A stretch of DNA of 64,000 bases from contig NZ_CP058554.1 in the NCBI RefSeq assembly GCF_014109725.1, forward strand, positions 4,836,001 to 4,900,000, read 5' to 3'. Under the pieces are notes generated by a model, which did no database searches, was not told the DNA's origin, and was given only the letters and a program-made list of their open reading frames with translations. Origin of the DNA: Comamonas piscis (GTDB lineage: Bacteria > Pseudomonadota > Gammaproteobacteria > Burkholderiales > Burkholderiaceae_C). Shown here piece after piece: positions 8,968 through 17,299 of this stretch (positions are counted from its first letter, which is position 1; every line of letters starts with the position of its first letter). The translations under genes and the position numbers were made by a program.

Positions 8968-10709
8968 AGCGGCTCCTCCACATCGTTGGCCACGATCTGT
9001 GGCTTGACCGACATATCAGGCTGCACGCCCATCAGGCGCAGGGTTTGTTGCACCACTTCGCTGAACACCGGGCCGGCGACGGTGCCGCCGTAAAAGCTGC
9101 CCTGGCTGGGCTCGTCGACCATCACGGCGACGATGATGCGCGGGTTCTCAATCGGCGCAATGCCGGTGAACCAGGCGCGGTACTTGCCAGCGGCATAGCC
9201 CCGGCCTTGTTGCTTGCGGGCCGTGCCCGACTTGCCACCGATGGAGTAACCGACGGTCTGCGCCTTTTGGCCGGTACCACCGGGGCCGGCCGCCAGCCAC
9301 AACATGTGGCGCACCAGCTCGGCCGTCTTTTTGGAGAACACCGGCGTGCCGGCGGGGCGGCCCGTGCGCTTGAGCATGGTCGCCGGGATCACATTGCCGT
9401 CGTTCGAGAACACGGTGTACGAACGCGCCATCTGGAACAGCGAGGCCGACAGGCCATAGCCGTAGGAGATGGTGGCCTGCTCGACGGGTTTCCAAGTTTT
9501 CCACGGACGCAGACGGCCGCTGGCCGCACCGGGGAAAGCGATCTGCGGCTTTTGGCCGTAGCCCAGCGCCGAGTGCACATTCCACATCTCTTGCGCCGAC
9601 ATCTTTTGCGCCACCTTGAGCGCGCCGACGTTGCTGGACTTCTGGATCACGCCATCCACCGTCAACGCGCCATAGTTGTGGGTGTCGCTGATGGTGAAAC
9701 CGCCAATCGCATAGCGACCGGGTGTGGTGTCGATGATGGTGGTGTTCTTGACCCGGCCCAGCTCCAACGCCGTGCCCACGGTGATGGGCTTCATCGTCGA
9801 GCCGGGCTCGAAGGTGTCGGTGATGGCGCGGTTGCGCAACTGCTCGCCCGTCAGGCGCGAACGGTTGTTCGGGTCGTAGCTGGGGTAGTTGGCCAGCGCC
9901 AGCACTTCGCCGGTGTGGGCATCCATCACCACCACGCTGCCGGCCTTGGCCTTGAAGGCGGCAACCTGGTCGCGCAGCTTCTGGTAGGCAAAAAACTGCA
10001 CCTTGCTGTCGATGGACAACTGGATATCCTGGCCCTCTTGCGGCGGCGTCTCGACGCCGACACCCTCGACAATGCGGCCCAGGCGGTCCTTGATCACACG
10101 GCGCGAGCCGGCCTTGCCGCCCAGCTCGGTGTTGAAGGCCAGCTCCATGCCTTCCTGGCCCTGGTCTTCCACATTGGTAAAGCCCACAACGTGGGCTGCT
10201 GATTCACCTTCGGGGTACTGGCGCTTGTATTCCTTGCGCAGGTAGATGCCCTTGACATCCAGCGCCTTGATCTTTTGCCCAATGTCCCAATCGAGCTGGC
10301 GCTTGATCCAGACAAAGGACTTGTCCTCGTCGGCCAGCTTGGCATCAAACTGCGCCTTCGGCATACCAATCAGTTTGGCGATCTCGGCCAGCTTGCCCTT
10401 GATGGCCGGGTCGTCCTGGTCCACATCTTCGGGAATCGCCCAGATGCTGGATGCCGGCACGCTGGAGGCCAGGATCAAACCATTGCGGTCCAGAATGCGA
10501 CCCCGGTTGGCGGGCAGCTCGATCGTGCGGGCAAAGCGCACTTCGCCCTGGCGCAAAAAGAAATCATTGCCGATGACCTGCACATAGGCGGCGCGGCCAA
10601 TCAGGCCGGTAAAGGCCAGGGCCAGGCCAATCATGATGAAGCGGCTGCGCCACATCGGCGTGCGCTCGGCCAGCAGCGGGCTGGTGGAGTAGCGCATGTC
10701 CTTGCTCAT
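8964..10709 (-). CDS. ftsI: Septal peptidoglycan transpeptidase, penicillin-binding protein 3
   Basis: FtsI crosslinks peptidoglycan at the division site in the periplasm. The 581-residue class B PBP has one N-terminal membrane anchor (RSRFIMIGLALAFTGLIGRA), then the non-catalytic dimerisation domain, then the transpeptidase domain. The active-site set is complete: SxxK in EPGSTMKPITV, SxN in QKSSNVGALK, and KTG-like KSGTARKQ. It starts 4 nt inside the ftsL stop and ends in the murE start, so ftsL-ftsI-murE are probably coupled. The length is normal for FtsI. Confidence 0.98.
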   Translation of the reverse strand: MSKDMRYSTSPLLAERTPMWRSRFIMIGLALAFTGLIGRAAYVQVIGNDFFLRQGEVRFARTIELPANRGRILDRNGLILASSVPASSIWAIPEDVDQDDPAIKGKLAEIAKLIGMPKAQFDAKLADEDKSFVWIKRQLDWDIGQKIKALDVKGIYLRKEYKRQYPEGESAAHVVGFTNVEDQGQEGMELAFNTELGGKAGSRRVIKDRLGRIVEGVGVETPPQEGQDIQLSIDSKVQFFAYQKLRDQVAAFKAKAGSVVVMDAHTGEVLALANYPSYDPNNRSRLTGEQLRNRAITDTFEPGSTMKPITVGTALELGRVKNTTIIDTTPGRYAIGGFTISDTHNYGALTVDGVIQKSSNVGALKVAQKMSAQEMWNVHSALGYGQKPQIAFPGAASGRLRPWKTWKPVEQATISYGYGLSASLFQMARSYTVFSNDGNVIPATMLKRTGRPAGTPVFSKKTAELVRHMLWLAAGPGGTGQKAQTVGYSIGGKSGTARKQQGRGYAAGKYRAWFTGIAPIENPRIIVAVMVDEPSQGSFYGGTVAGPVFSEVVQQTLRLMGVQPDMSVKPQIVANDVEEPL

Positions 10710-10999
10710 GGTGCGACCGCTCCGGTGCCTGGCTCAGGCACATAGACGGTGACAGCCGGGGTTGCCGTCTGCATGCCCCAGTTCTCGCGGGCCAGCTGCT
10801 CCAGGCGCAGCGGTGTGGCCTGGGCACGCTTCTCCACCTGCAGGCGCTGGTGGTCGGTCTCCAGCTGGCGCGATTCGGCCAGTGCGCGATCCAACTCCGT
10901 GAACAGCTTGCGCGACTCATACTGCGACTGCACCAGCGCCATCGCGCTGACCATGGTCACGAGCAGCAGCAGAATGTTCAGGCGCAGCAGCACAACCAC
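10706..10999 (-). CDS. ftsL: Cell division protein FtsL
   Basis: FtsL is a small bitopic protein of the FtsQLB divisome subcomplex. The 97-residue product has a hydrophobic helix near the N-terminus (LRLNILLLLVTMVSAMALV). A heptad-rich periplasmic region follows (ESRKLFTELDRALAESRQLETDH is its core), ending in a Pro/Thr-rich tail. The position between rsmH and ftsI is diagnostic. It is separated from rsmH by 34 nt and overlaps ftsI by 4 nt. Confidence 0.95.
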   Translation of the reverse strand: MVVLLRLNILLLLVTMVSAMALVQSQYESRKLFTELDRALAESRQLETDHQRLQVEKRAQATPLRLEQLARENWGMQTATPAVTVYVPEPGTGAVAP

Positions 11000-11033
11000 C
11001 CCCTCTGGGTTCGCGCGAACAGGCAGCAGACCA

Positions 11034-11963
11034 TCACGCGGCCACCTCCGTGCGCTCGGCCACCCGCATCACCGCGCTGCGCGAGCGAGGATTGGCAGAG
11101 ACTTCAGCTTCGCTCGGCTTGGTGCGCTCCAGCGCCTTGAGCAGCATGGGCTTGGGCGCGGCGAAAGGTGCACGGCGGTCGTACACCTCTTTGGAATGCT
11201 TGGCGATGAACTGCTTGACGATGCGGTCTTCCAACGAGTGGAAGCTGATCACCACCAGACGGCCACCAGGTGCCAGCACCCGCAGGCTCGCCTCTAGCGC
11301 CTGCTCGAGCTCTTCAAGCTCGGCGTTAATGAAAATCCGAAGAGCCTGGAATGTCCGCGTGGCAGGGTTTTGCCCAGCCTCGCGGGTCTTGACTGTGCCA
11401 GCCACGAGCTCGGCCAGATCGGCAGTGGTGGCGACTGGCGAGCCAGCCTCCCGCCGCGCAACAATCGCCTTTGCAATGGGCCCAGCAAACCGTTCTTCAC
11501 CGAAGTCACGTATCACCTCCGCTATTTGCTGTGTTTCCGCCTCTTGCAACCACTCGGCCACGCTTTGGCCTCGGGTGGTGTCCATGCGCATGTCGAGCGG
11601 GCCGACGAAGCGGAAACTGAAACCGCGCTCGGGACTGTCGATCTGCGGGGAGCTGACCCCCAGATCCAGCAGCACGCCCGCCACCGAAGCGGCAGGCAGC
11701 TGCGCCATGTGGCTGAAGCCCTCATGGCGAATGGAAAAACGGGGATCGGCGATCTTGCCGGCTTCGGCAATCGCCTCCACATCCTTGTCAAAAGCAATGA
11801 GCCGGCCCTCGGCCGGCATCCTGGACAGCAGCAGACGGGAATGCCCACCTCTGCCAAAGGTCCCATCGACAAAGACCGGGCCCCTCTCGACCCCGGTCTC
11901 CAACAAGGCGTCTACTGCTTCGTTCAGCAGGACGGTGGTGTGCAGGTAGTTATTGGTATCCAC
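11034..11963 (-). CDS. rsmH: 16S rRNA (cytosine1402-N4)-methyltransferase
   Basis: RsmH (MraW) methylates N4 of C1402 in 16S rRNA using S-adenosylmethionine. The GTG at 11963 is taken as start because GAGG at 11972-11969 lies 5 nt upstream. This gives 309 residues beginning DTNNYLHTTVLLNEAVDALL after the initiator, close to the usual 310-315. The upstream frame to 12062 lies inside mraZ and is not credible. Motifs: FVDGTFGRGGHSRLLLS (SAM loop), LLDLGVSSPQID, RGFSFR, and the C-terminal VVISFHSLEDRIVKQF. It starts 7 nt after the mraZ stop. A GTG at 11969 is also in frame but lies on the ribosome site. Confidence 0.95.
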   Translation of the reverse strand: MDTNNYLHTTVLLNEAVDALLETGVERGPVFVDGTFGRGGHSRLLLSRMPAEGRLIAFDKDVEAIAEAGKIADPRFSIRHEGFSHMAQLPAASVAGVLLDLGVSSPQIDSPERGFSFRFVGPLDMRMDTTRGQSVAEWLQEAETQQIAEVIRDFGEERFAGPIAKAIVARREAGSPVATTADLAELVAGTVKTREAGQNPATRTFQALRIFINAELEELEQALEASLRVLAPGGRLVVISFHSLEDRIVKQFIAKHSKEVYDRRAPFAAPKPMLLKALERTKPSEAEVSANPRSRSAVMRVAERTEVAA

Positions 11964-11970
11964 ATGCACC

Positions 11971-12396
11971 TCAGAATGCAAAGTTATCCAGGGCGTCAGG
12001 CGGCAGATGCTGCAGGGCTTCCGCCTCCTGCTTCTCGTACGTCGCCTTGTCCCACAATTCAAAATGGCTGCCCATCCCCATCAGGATCGCGTCCTTGGTG
12101 ATGTTGGCAGCAGCGCGCAACTCAGGCGACACCAGCACACGGCCGGTGCCATCCATTTCCACATCCATTGCACTGCCCAGAAAAATCCGCTTGAGCACCT
12201 GCTCGCCCATCTTGACCTGCGCCATGCGCGCACTGAAAAGCGCCCAGGCGTCCTGCGGGAAGATCATCAGGCAACCATGGGGATGGCGGGTAATGGTGAG
12301 GGTCGGTCCGGGCTTCGTCAGCGCGTCACGATGCCGGGTCGGTATCGCTAACCGACCTTTCGCATCAAGACTGAGTGAAGAAGCTCCTTGAAACAC
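11971..12396 (-). CDS. mraZ: Transcriptional regulator MraZ, first gene of the dcw cluster
   Basis: MraZ is an AbrB-fold DNA-binding protein that in E. coli represses the dcw promoter. The GTG at 12396 gives 141 residues beginning with FQGASSLSLDAKGRLAIPTR after the initiator, the conserved MraZ N-terminus. Both DxxxR repeats are present (LDAKGRLAIP and MDGTGRVLVSP). The reading frame is open up to 12498, but the extra 34 residues do not resemble MraZ and would overlap the operator. No strong Shine-Dalgarno sequence lies ahead of the GTG. The gene is followed by rsmH after 7 nt. Confidence 0.93.
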   Translation of the reverse strand: MFQGASSLSLDAKGRLAIPTRHRDALTKPGPTLTITRHPHGCLMIFPQDAWALFSARMAQVKMGEQVLKRIFLGSAMDVEMDGTGRVLVSPELRAAANITKDAILMGMGSHFELWDKATYEKQEAEALQHLPPDALDNFAF

Positions 12397-12430
12397 GGTG
12401 TGGACTCTGGTTGGGGTTTCGGAGGACAGG

Positions 12431-12469
12431 CAAGTGCACTTTTTCCCACAAAACTGCACTTTTCCCCAC
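12431..12469 (-). promoter_or_regulatory. Candidate MraZ operator: two TGGGR boxes 20 bp apart with TGCA half-boxes between
   Basis: Read on the minus strand, TGGGG (12468-12464) and TGGGA (12448-12444) are each followed by AAAAGTGCA, so the 14-mer TGGGRAAAAGTGCA is repeated with a 20-bp period. The TGCA elements fall halfway, so weak boxes recur every 10 bp. Known MraZ sites in E. coli are TGGGN boxes at 10-bp spacing in front of mraZ. The block ends 34 nt upstream of the mraZ GTG. Binding is inferred. Confidence 0.7.
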
Positions 12470-12721
12470 TGTATCAGGAATTCCAGATCGCGCCACACTG
12501 CACCACAATGATTTGCAATGAAAATACAAGTAAATCAATAACTTATAACGCACTTCAAGCAAAATACGCTATGAAATTCTCTTTATTTGATAGGCACTTA
12601 CAATCACCTCTATATGCAGACTCTTAGCAAAATGGACAGCATCTGGGATTAGCATCTACCGGCCTTTTGTTACAAAACTAGAAGTTGTCCTACAGGTCTG
12701 CATGTGGTGCCCAGCCCAAAA
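12470..12721. other. AT-rich non-coding leader between hslU and mraZ
   Basis: About 250 bases hold no credible gene. The stretch 12500-12620 is strikingly AT-rich compared with the rest of the window. Sequences resembling promoter elements occur on the minus strand, but no clear -35/-10 pair can be picked by eye. It presumably carries the promoter of the dcw cluster, because the candidate MraZ operator lies directly downstream. Confidence 0.6.
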
Positions 12722-12753
12722 GCAAGTGCCCGCCAACCAGGGCGGGCACTTGC
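12722..12753 (-). terminator. Rho-independent terminator of hslVU
   Basis: A perfect 13-bp stem (GCAAGTGCCCGCC with its complement at 12741-12753) closes a 6-nt loop. On the minus strand it is followed by TTTTGGGC. It begins 30 nt past the hslU stop and separates hslVU from the dcw promoter region. Confidence 0.85.
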
Positions 12754-12783
12754 AACAAACTGCGCCACAAAGCGCAATCAGCG

Positions 12784-14100
12784 TTAGAGAATGTAACGAG
12801 ACAAATCCTCGTTTTGGCTCAGTGAACCCAGGCGCTGGTCCACGTAGGCAGCGTCGATCACCAGCGTCTGGCCTTCCAGTTTCGTAGCGCCAAAACTGAT
12901 CTCTTCGAGCAAACGCTCCATCACCGTGGCCAAGCGGCGCGCGCCAATGTTCTCGGTCCGCTCATTGACATCAAAGGCAATGCGGGCAAGGCGGGTGATG
13001 CCGTCGGCTTCAAACTGCAGTTTCACCCCTTCGGTGGCCAGCAGCGCTTCATACTGCTTGATCAAGGAGGCATGGGTCTGCGTCAGGATGGCTTCAAAAT
13101 CCTGCACCGACAGCGAACCCAGCTCCACCCGGATCGGAAAGCGGCCCTGCAGCTCAGGAATCAGGTCGCTGGGCTTGGCCAGGTGGAACGCGCCCGAGGC
13201 AATGAACAGGATGTGGTCGGTCTTGACAATGCCGTACTTGGTGGAAACGGAGGTGCCCTCCACCAAGGGCAGCAGATCGCGCTGCACGCCTTGGCGGGAT
13301 ACATCGCTGCCGCTGGTTTCCTGGCGGGTGGCGACCTTGTCGATCTCGTCGATGAAGACGATGCCGTTCTGCTCCAGGTTTTCGATGGCACGGGATTTGA
13401 CGTCGTCCTCGTTTACCAGCTTGGCAGCCTCTTCATCAGTGATCAGCTGCAGCGCCTCGCTGATCTTGAGCTTGCGGACCTTGCGCTTTTCCTGGCCCAT
13501 CTGGCTGAACATGCCGCGCAGCTGCTCGGCCATCTCTTCCATGCCTTGCGGGCCCATGATCTCCAGCTGGGGCTTGGCCTCGGCCACCTCGATCTCGATG
13601 TCCTTGTCATTGAGCTCGCCTTGGCGCAGCTTCTTGCGGAAGACTTGGCGGGTGCTGGTGTCCGGCGTCGCTTCGGCCGTGCGGGCCGGTGGCAGCAGCA
13701 CATCCAGAATGCGCTCCTCTGCCGCATCCTCAGCCCGGGCGCGCAGCTTTTTCACATCCGATGCGCGGGTCTGCTTGACGGCCACCTCGGCCAGATCACG
13801 GATGATGGCATCCACATCCTTGCCGACATAGCCCACCTCGGTGAACTTGGTCGCCTCGACCTTGATGAATGGCGCGTCGGCCAGCTTGGCCAAGCGGCGC
13901 GCAATCTCGGTCTTGCCGACGCCGGTGGGGCCAATCATCAGAATGTTCTTGGGCGTGATTTCCTGGCGCAGGCCATCGGCGACCTGCTGGCGGCGCCAGC
14001 GGTTGCGCAGCGCGATAGCGACGGCGCGCTTGGCGTTGGCCTGGCCAACGATATGGTTGTCGAGTTCGGAAACGATTTCCTGGGGCGTCATCGAGGACAT
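12784..14100 (-). CDS. hslU: ATPase subunit of the HslVU protease
   Basis: HslU (ClpY) is the AAA+ unfoldase that feeds substrates to the HslV peptidase in the cytoplasm. The ATG at 14100 gives 438 residues starting MSSMTPQEIVSELDNHIVGQ, the usual HslU opening. The open frame extends to 14217, but that part overlaps hslV and is unlike the family. Walker A is GPTGVGKTE, Walker B with the DEID motif is VFIDEIDKV, and the C-terminus ends RYIL, the tail known to dock into HslV. hslV lies 61 nt upstream. Confidence 0.98.
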   Translation of the reverse strand: MSSMTPQEIVSELDNHIVGQANAKRAVAIALRNRWRRQQVADGLRQEITPKNILMIGPTGVGKTEIARRLAKLADAPFIKVEATKFTEVGYVGKDVDAIIRDLAEVAVKQTRASDVKKLRARAEDAAEERILDVLLPPARTAEATPDTSTRQVFRKKLRQGELNDKDIEIEVAEAKPQLEIMGPQGMEEMAEQLRGMFSQMGQEKRKVRKLKISEALQLITDEEAAKLVNEDDVKSRAIENLEQNGIVFIDEIDKVATRQETSGSDVSRQGVQRDLLPLVEGTSVSTKYGIVKTDHILFIASGAFHLAKPSDLIPELQGRFPIRVELGSLSVQDFEAILTQTHASLIKQYEALLATEGVKLQFEADGITRLARIAFDVNERTENIGARRLATVMERLLEEISFGATKLEGQTLVIDAAYVDQRLGSLSQNEDLSRYIL

Positions 14101-14161
14101 AGAGCAAAAATCCGGTTGGCGATCAATCGAGGAAGGGATGCAGGCTGCCTGCCCGCTGCGC

Positions 14162-14707
14162 TTACAGGGTCTCGATGGTGTGGTGCATATTGGTGTAGAT
14201 GCACAACTCGCCAGCAATCGCCAGCGACTTGCGCACCACGTCTTCGGCCGACAACTCGGTGTTGTTCAGCAGCGCCTTGGCCGCTGAGTGCGCATAAGCA
14301 CCGCCGGATCCAATCGACACAATGCCCTGCTCGGGCTCCAGCACATCGCCATTGCCGGTGATGATCAGCGAGGCCGAATGGTCCGCCACAGCCAGCATGG
14401 CTTCCAGGCGGCGCAGCACCCGGTCGGTGCGCCAGTCCTTGGTCAGCTCGATGGCGGCACGGGTCAAATGGCCCTGGTGCTTGTCCAGCTTGGCCTCGAA
14501 GCGTTCAAACAAGGTGAAAGCATCGGCAGTTGCACCGGCAAAGCCGGCCAGTACCTTGCCTCCGTAGAGCTTGCGCACCTTGCGTGCGGTGCCTTTGACC
14601 ACAATGTTGCCAAGCGTGACCTGGCCGTCGCCGCCGATAGCGACCTGGATGCCTTGCGGGGTTTCGCGCCGCACGCTGAGGATGGTTGTGCCGTGATACT
14701 GTTCCAT
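14162..14707 (-). CDS. hslV: HslV threonine peptidase subunit
   Basis: HslV (ClpQ) forms the double hexameric proteolytic chamber of HslVU. The ATG at 14707 gives 181 residues beginning MEQYHGTTILSVRR. By family knowledge the short propeptide MEQYHG is removed to expose the catalytic N-terminal threonine. The segments GGDGQVTLGN and SIGSGGAYAHSAAKALL are conserved. The frame is open to 14779, across the terminator of the upstream gene, so the longer start is rejected. It is co-transcribed with hslU. Confidence 0.97.
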   Translation of the reverse strand: MEQYHGTTILSVRRETPQGIQVAIGGDGQVTLGNIVVKGTARKVRKLYGGKVLAGFAGATADAFTLFERFEAKLDKHQGHLTRAAIELTKDWRTDRVLRRLEAMLAVADHSASLIITGNGDVLEPEQGIVSIGSGGAYAHSAAKALLNNTELSAEDVVRKSLAIAGELCIYTNMHHTIETL

Positions 14708-14767
14708 AGTTCTGCCTATATAGAGCCGTGCGCCTGTTTTCCAAGTCGTTGGGCGGGCCACCGACAT

Positions 14768-14794
14768 AAAAAAACGCATCCGAAGATGCGTTTT
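14768..14794 (-). terminator. Rho-independent terminator with a UUCG tetraloop
   Basis: On the minus strand AAAACGCATC-TTCG-GATGCGTTTT forms a 10-bp stem capped by the stable UUCG loop, and the T-run extends to seven bases. It lies about 20 nt past the stop of the STAS-like gene and ends that transcript before hslV. Confidence 0.9.
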
Positions 14795-14815
14795 CAGCCA
14801 GCAAGCACACGGAAA

Positions 14816-16507
14816 TCAGTTTTCCCGCTGGTTGACGATGGAGTGCTCGTTGATGCCAATCAAGTTGAAGAACACGGCATTCAAGCGGTGCAGATTGCCA
14901 AAGCGCACCAGCGCATTCTTCTGCTGGCACTCGGCCACCCAGTTCAGCACCGAGCCAGCAGCAACAAAGTCGATGCGCATCAGGCGGTCACAGCGCACTG
15001 TGAACGGCATGCCAGGCTCCACCATCGGGGTGAAGGTATCCAGCCGCTGGGAGACATCGCCTTCGACGATGCCTTCGAGCACGGCCTGCGGGTTGTCGGC
15101 CACCAGCGGTTTTCTCTCGGGCAGATCCAGCACCATGGACATATCGGGGGCCGCAGGCGCTCCCGAGCGTGCGCTGTCGCTGTTCATCTCCAGCCGAGGC
15201 TGCACCCAGGATGGCGGCGATACCTCGTAGGTGATGCAATAGTCGAGCGCAGCAGCTTCAAAATCCTGCTCCAGCTTCAACAAGCGCAAAAAGGCCATAC
15301 GCAACCACCAGCGATCCTGGGCCACGGCGTTGTCGCCCACCGGCGTTTGCGCCTCCAGCACCGACAGCAGAGGGTCGGCGCCAACAAAGACCAGCCGCAC
15401 CTCAGGCCTGTCTGCCCAGATGCGGAACTGCGCCAACAGCGGCTCGACCACCTCATCGCGCACCTCGGTCACCCGCGACCAGTTCAAGGTCCAGGGTGGG
15501 GCAAAGCGCTTGAGGTTGCCTTGAAGTCCGTTGAGTGCCGCCACGCTGAGCACCGGTGGCGCCTGCCAGTTGAGCAACCGCACTTCTTCCGCAGGCCCAT
15601 CACCCACCTGCAGCGCCTTGGCGCCCAGCTCTTGCGGCATCGAGAACCACACGGGCGCGGAACGGCCATATTTGCTGGCGAACTCGATGGCGTGAAAATC
15701 AAACTTGGTCTGGTCACCGGTGGCACGGTAGAGATCAAACAGGGTCAGCCAGATCGTCAGCTGCCCCATCAGATCACCACGGCGTTGCTGCACCAGCGCC
15801 AGCAGCGAGGCCTCGGCCCCCGCCGCATCGCCATTGGCGAACAGCACGGCCGCTTCTTCCAGATCGGTGTCGTGGATGAATCGGCCCGACTCGACCTGCG
15901 CATCAAAGGCAGCAGCGGGCAAGGCGGCAGCTGCTGCTGGCGGCGGTGCAGCCGATACGGCCGGTGCTGCAGCAGGCGCTGCCGCCTCAGCCACCAACGG
16001 CGCCGCCGCAGAAGCCACGGGCGCCGGGGCACTGGCGGGCGCGCTGTCGGCAGCGCCAGCAGCCGCAGACTCGGCAGCCGCAGCACTGGCGGCATCGCCC
16101 GACCACCACTGCTTGGACATCTGGCGCTCGATCTGGTTGATTTTCTCGATGGTGTGCGACGGGTGCGCGTGCTTGCCTGCACCAGCGGCTGCGGCATCTG
16201 GCGCCACGCCAGCTTCGAGCATGGCTGCAGAACTGGCGGCACCCAGGCCGTCGGCGCCTGCGCTGCTGGATTTGTTAGCCTCGCGCCGAATCTTGCGCAA
16301 CTGGTCGAACTCCAGCTTGCGCACAAAGTCATTGCGGCGTTTGCGCTCCATGATTTCCTTGAGCGCTTGCTTGGAAAACTGCGCTTCCGGATTTTCGGGC
16401 TCCGGCGTCTTGTCCAGCTCCGACCACTGTGTGGTGGGTTTGGTTACAAAGCGCACCACCTTGGACAACAAACCCTTGTTTGGCTTATGGGCCTCACTCA
16501 TGGTCAC
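14816..16507 (-). CDS. Hypothetical protein with an Ala-rich middle and a C-terminal STAS-like domain
   Basis: The 563-residue protein is not one I can name with certainty. Residues 1-75 are basic and charged (ERKRRNDFVRKLEFDQLRK) and may form a helix. Residues about 110-200 are a low-complexity Ala/Pro/Ser linker. The middle resembles no family I recognise. The last 100 residues have the pattern of an anti-anti-sigma (STAS) fold, with RCDRLMRIDFVAAGSVLNW followed by a Leu/Asn-rich helix and a terminal FNLIGINEHSIV strand. The phosphorylatable Ser/Thr of classical SpoIIAA proteins is not obvious. It lies 36 nt after dksA, so both are probably transcribed together, and it is followed by a strong terminator. 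A second ATG at 16501 is equally possible. Confidence 0.8.
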   Translation of the reverse strand: MTMSEAHKPNKGLLSKVVRFVTKPTTQWSELDKTPEPENPEAQFSKQALKEIMERKRRNDFVRKLEFDQLRKIRREANKSSSAGADGLGAASSAAMLEAGVAPDAAAAGAGKHAHPSHTIEKINQIERQMSKQWWSGDAASAAAAESAAAGAADSAPASAPAPVASAAAPLVAEAAAPAAAPAVSAAPPPAAAAALPAAAFDAQVESGRFIHDTDLEEAAVLFANGDAAGAEASLLALVQQRRGDLMGQLTIWLTLFDLYRATGDQTKFDFHAIEFASKYGRSAPVWFSMPQELGAKALQVGDGPAEEVRLLNWQAPPVLSVAALNGLQGNLKRFAPPWTLNWSRVTEVRDEVVEPLLAQFRIWADRPEVRLVFVGADPLLSVLEAQTPVGDNAVAQDRWWLRMAFLRLLKLEQDFEAAALDYCITYEVSPPSWVQPRLEMNSDSARSGAPAAPDMSMVLDLPERKPLVADNPQAVLEGIVEGDVSQRLDTFTPMVEPGMPFTVRCDRLMRIDFVAAGSVLNWVAECQQKNALVRFGNLHRLNAVFFNLIGINEHSIVNQREN

Positions 16508-16543
16508 TCCCTCCCCTTGTGTGTCCGGTGCGCTGCCTCAGCC

Positions 16544-17026
16544 TCAATCACCAAACATTTTTTGCTTCAATTCACGACGCTGCTGCGCTTCCAGCGACAA
16601 CGTGGCGGTAGGACGTGCCAGCAGGCGGCCCACACCAATGGGTTCGCCGGTCTCGTCGCAGTAGCCGTAGTCGCCCGCATCAATGCGGCTGATCGACTGG
16701 TCGATCTTCTTCAGGAGCTTACGCTCCCGGTCACGCGTGCGCAAGACGAGCGCATGCTCTTCCTCAATGGTAGCGCGGTCTGCCGGATCGGGCACCACCA
16801 CGGTGTCTTCACGCAGGTTTTCCGTCGTGGCATCGGCATTCATATGGATACCGGTCTTCAACTCCACCAGCTTCTTGCGAAAGAACGCCAGTTGGACGTC
16901 GTTCATGTATTCGCTATCGGGCATCGACAGCACCTCAGCGTCAGTGAGGGTGTCTACCGTCTTGGACTTCCAAGCATTGGCCAGCTTGGCGTCGCGTTTA
17001 GGGATAGTTGGCGTTGTGGTAGGCAT
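16544..17026 (-). CDS. dksA: DksA-type RNA polymerase-binding transcription factor with a degenerate zinc finger
   Basis: DksA binds in the RNA polymerase secondary channel and, with ppGpp, resets rRNA and amino-acid promoters. The 160-residue product has the coiled-coil region with the tip motif DPADRA (DxxDxA), which is essential in E. coli DksA. The globular zinc-finger region is GYCDETG and RPTATLSLEAQ. Only the first Cys (residue 123) of the four zinc ligands is kept; the others read Thr126, Ser144 and Ala147. Zinc-independent DksA paralogues are known in Pseudomonas, and single-Cys DksA in alpha-proteobacteria. It lies between a COG0523 GTPase gene and the STAS-like gene. Confidence 0.93.
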   Translation of the reverse strand: MPTTTPTIPKRDAKLANAWKSKTVDTLTDAEVLSMPDSEYMNDVQLAFFRKKLVELKTGIHMNADATTENLREDTVVVPDPADRATIEEEHALVLRTRDRERKLLKKIDQSISRIDAGDYGYCDETGEPIGVGRLLARPTATLSLEAQQRRELKQKMFGD

Positions 17027-17201
17027 AGTTCTCTCGACTGGCTAGCGCCGTTCTTACAAGCGACGGATGTCCGTCTCGTTACAAAAGAGGTGCCAAGCCC
17101 GACAGGCTCAGCCCCCTCATCCACTGGCCCCAACCCCTTGCGGGACCCGGGCACATCGGCGAAGTTGGGCGCGTGCCCGCTTTGCTGCATTTTGGGCCGC
17201 G

Positions 17202-17231
17202 ATTGTATATGCCATCGCCATGGGCCAACAA
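17202..17231 (-). promoter_or_regulatory. Candidate sigma-70 promoter of dksA
   Basis: On the minus strand TTGTTG (17231-17226) and TACAAT (17207-17202) are separated by 18 bp. A start near 17195 would leave a 5' leader of about 170 nt before dksA. The 273-base gap 17027-17299 holds no other convincing feature; I found no Zur-type palindrome in it. Confidence 0.35.
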
Positions 17232-17299
17232 GTAACTGCAGCCCGAATGCAACGCGGGGTTTCCCGGGGCTCTACCTCTGGAAAGCGCCCTGCAGCCTA

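Noticed and set aside
11034..12062. Longer rsmH start at 12062
   Set aside because: The added 33 residues lie inside mraZ and are Arg-rich without family match; GTG 11963 has a ribosome site.
15900..16110. Ala-rich repeat as a possible mobile or tandem element
   Set aside because: It is low-complexity coding sequence within the STAS-like protein, with no period and no flanking repeats.
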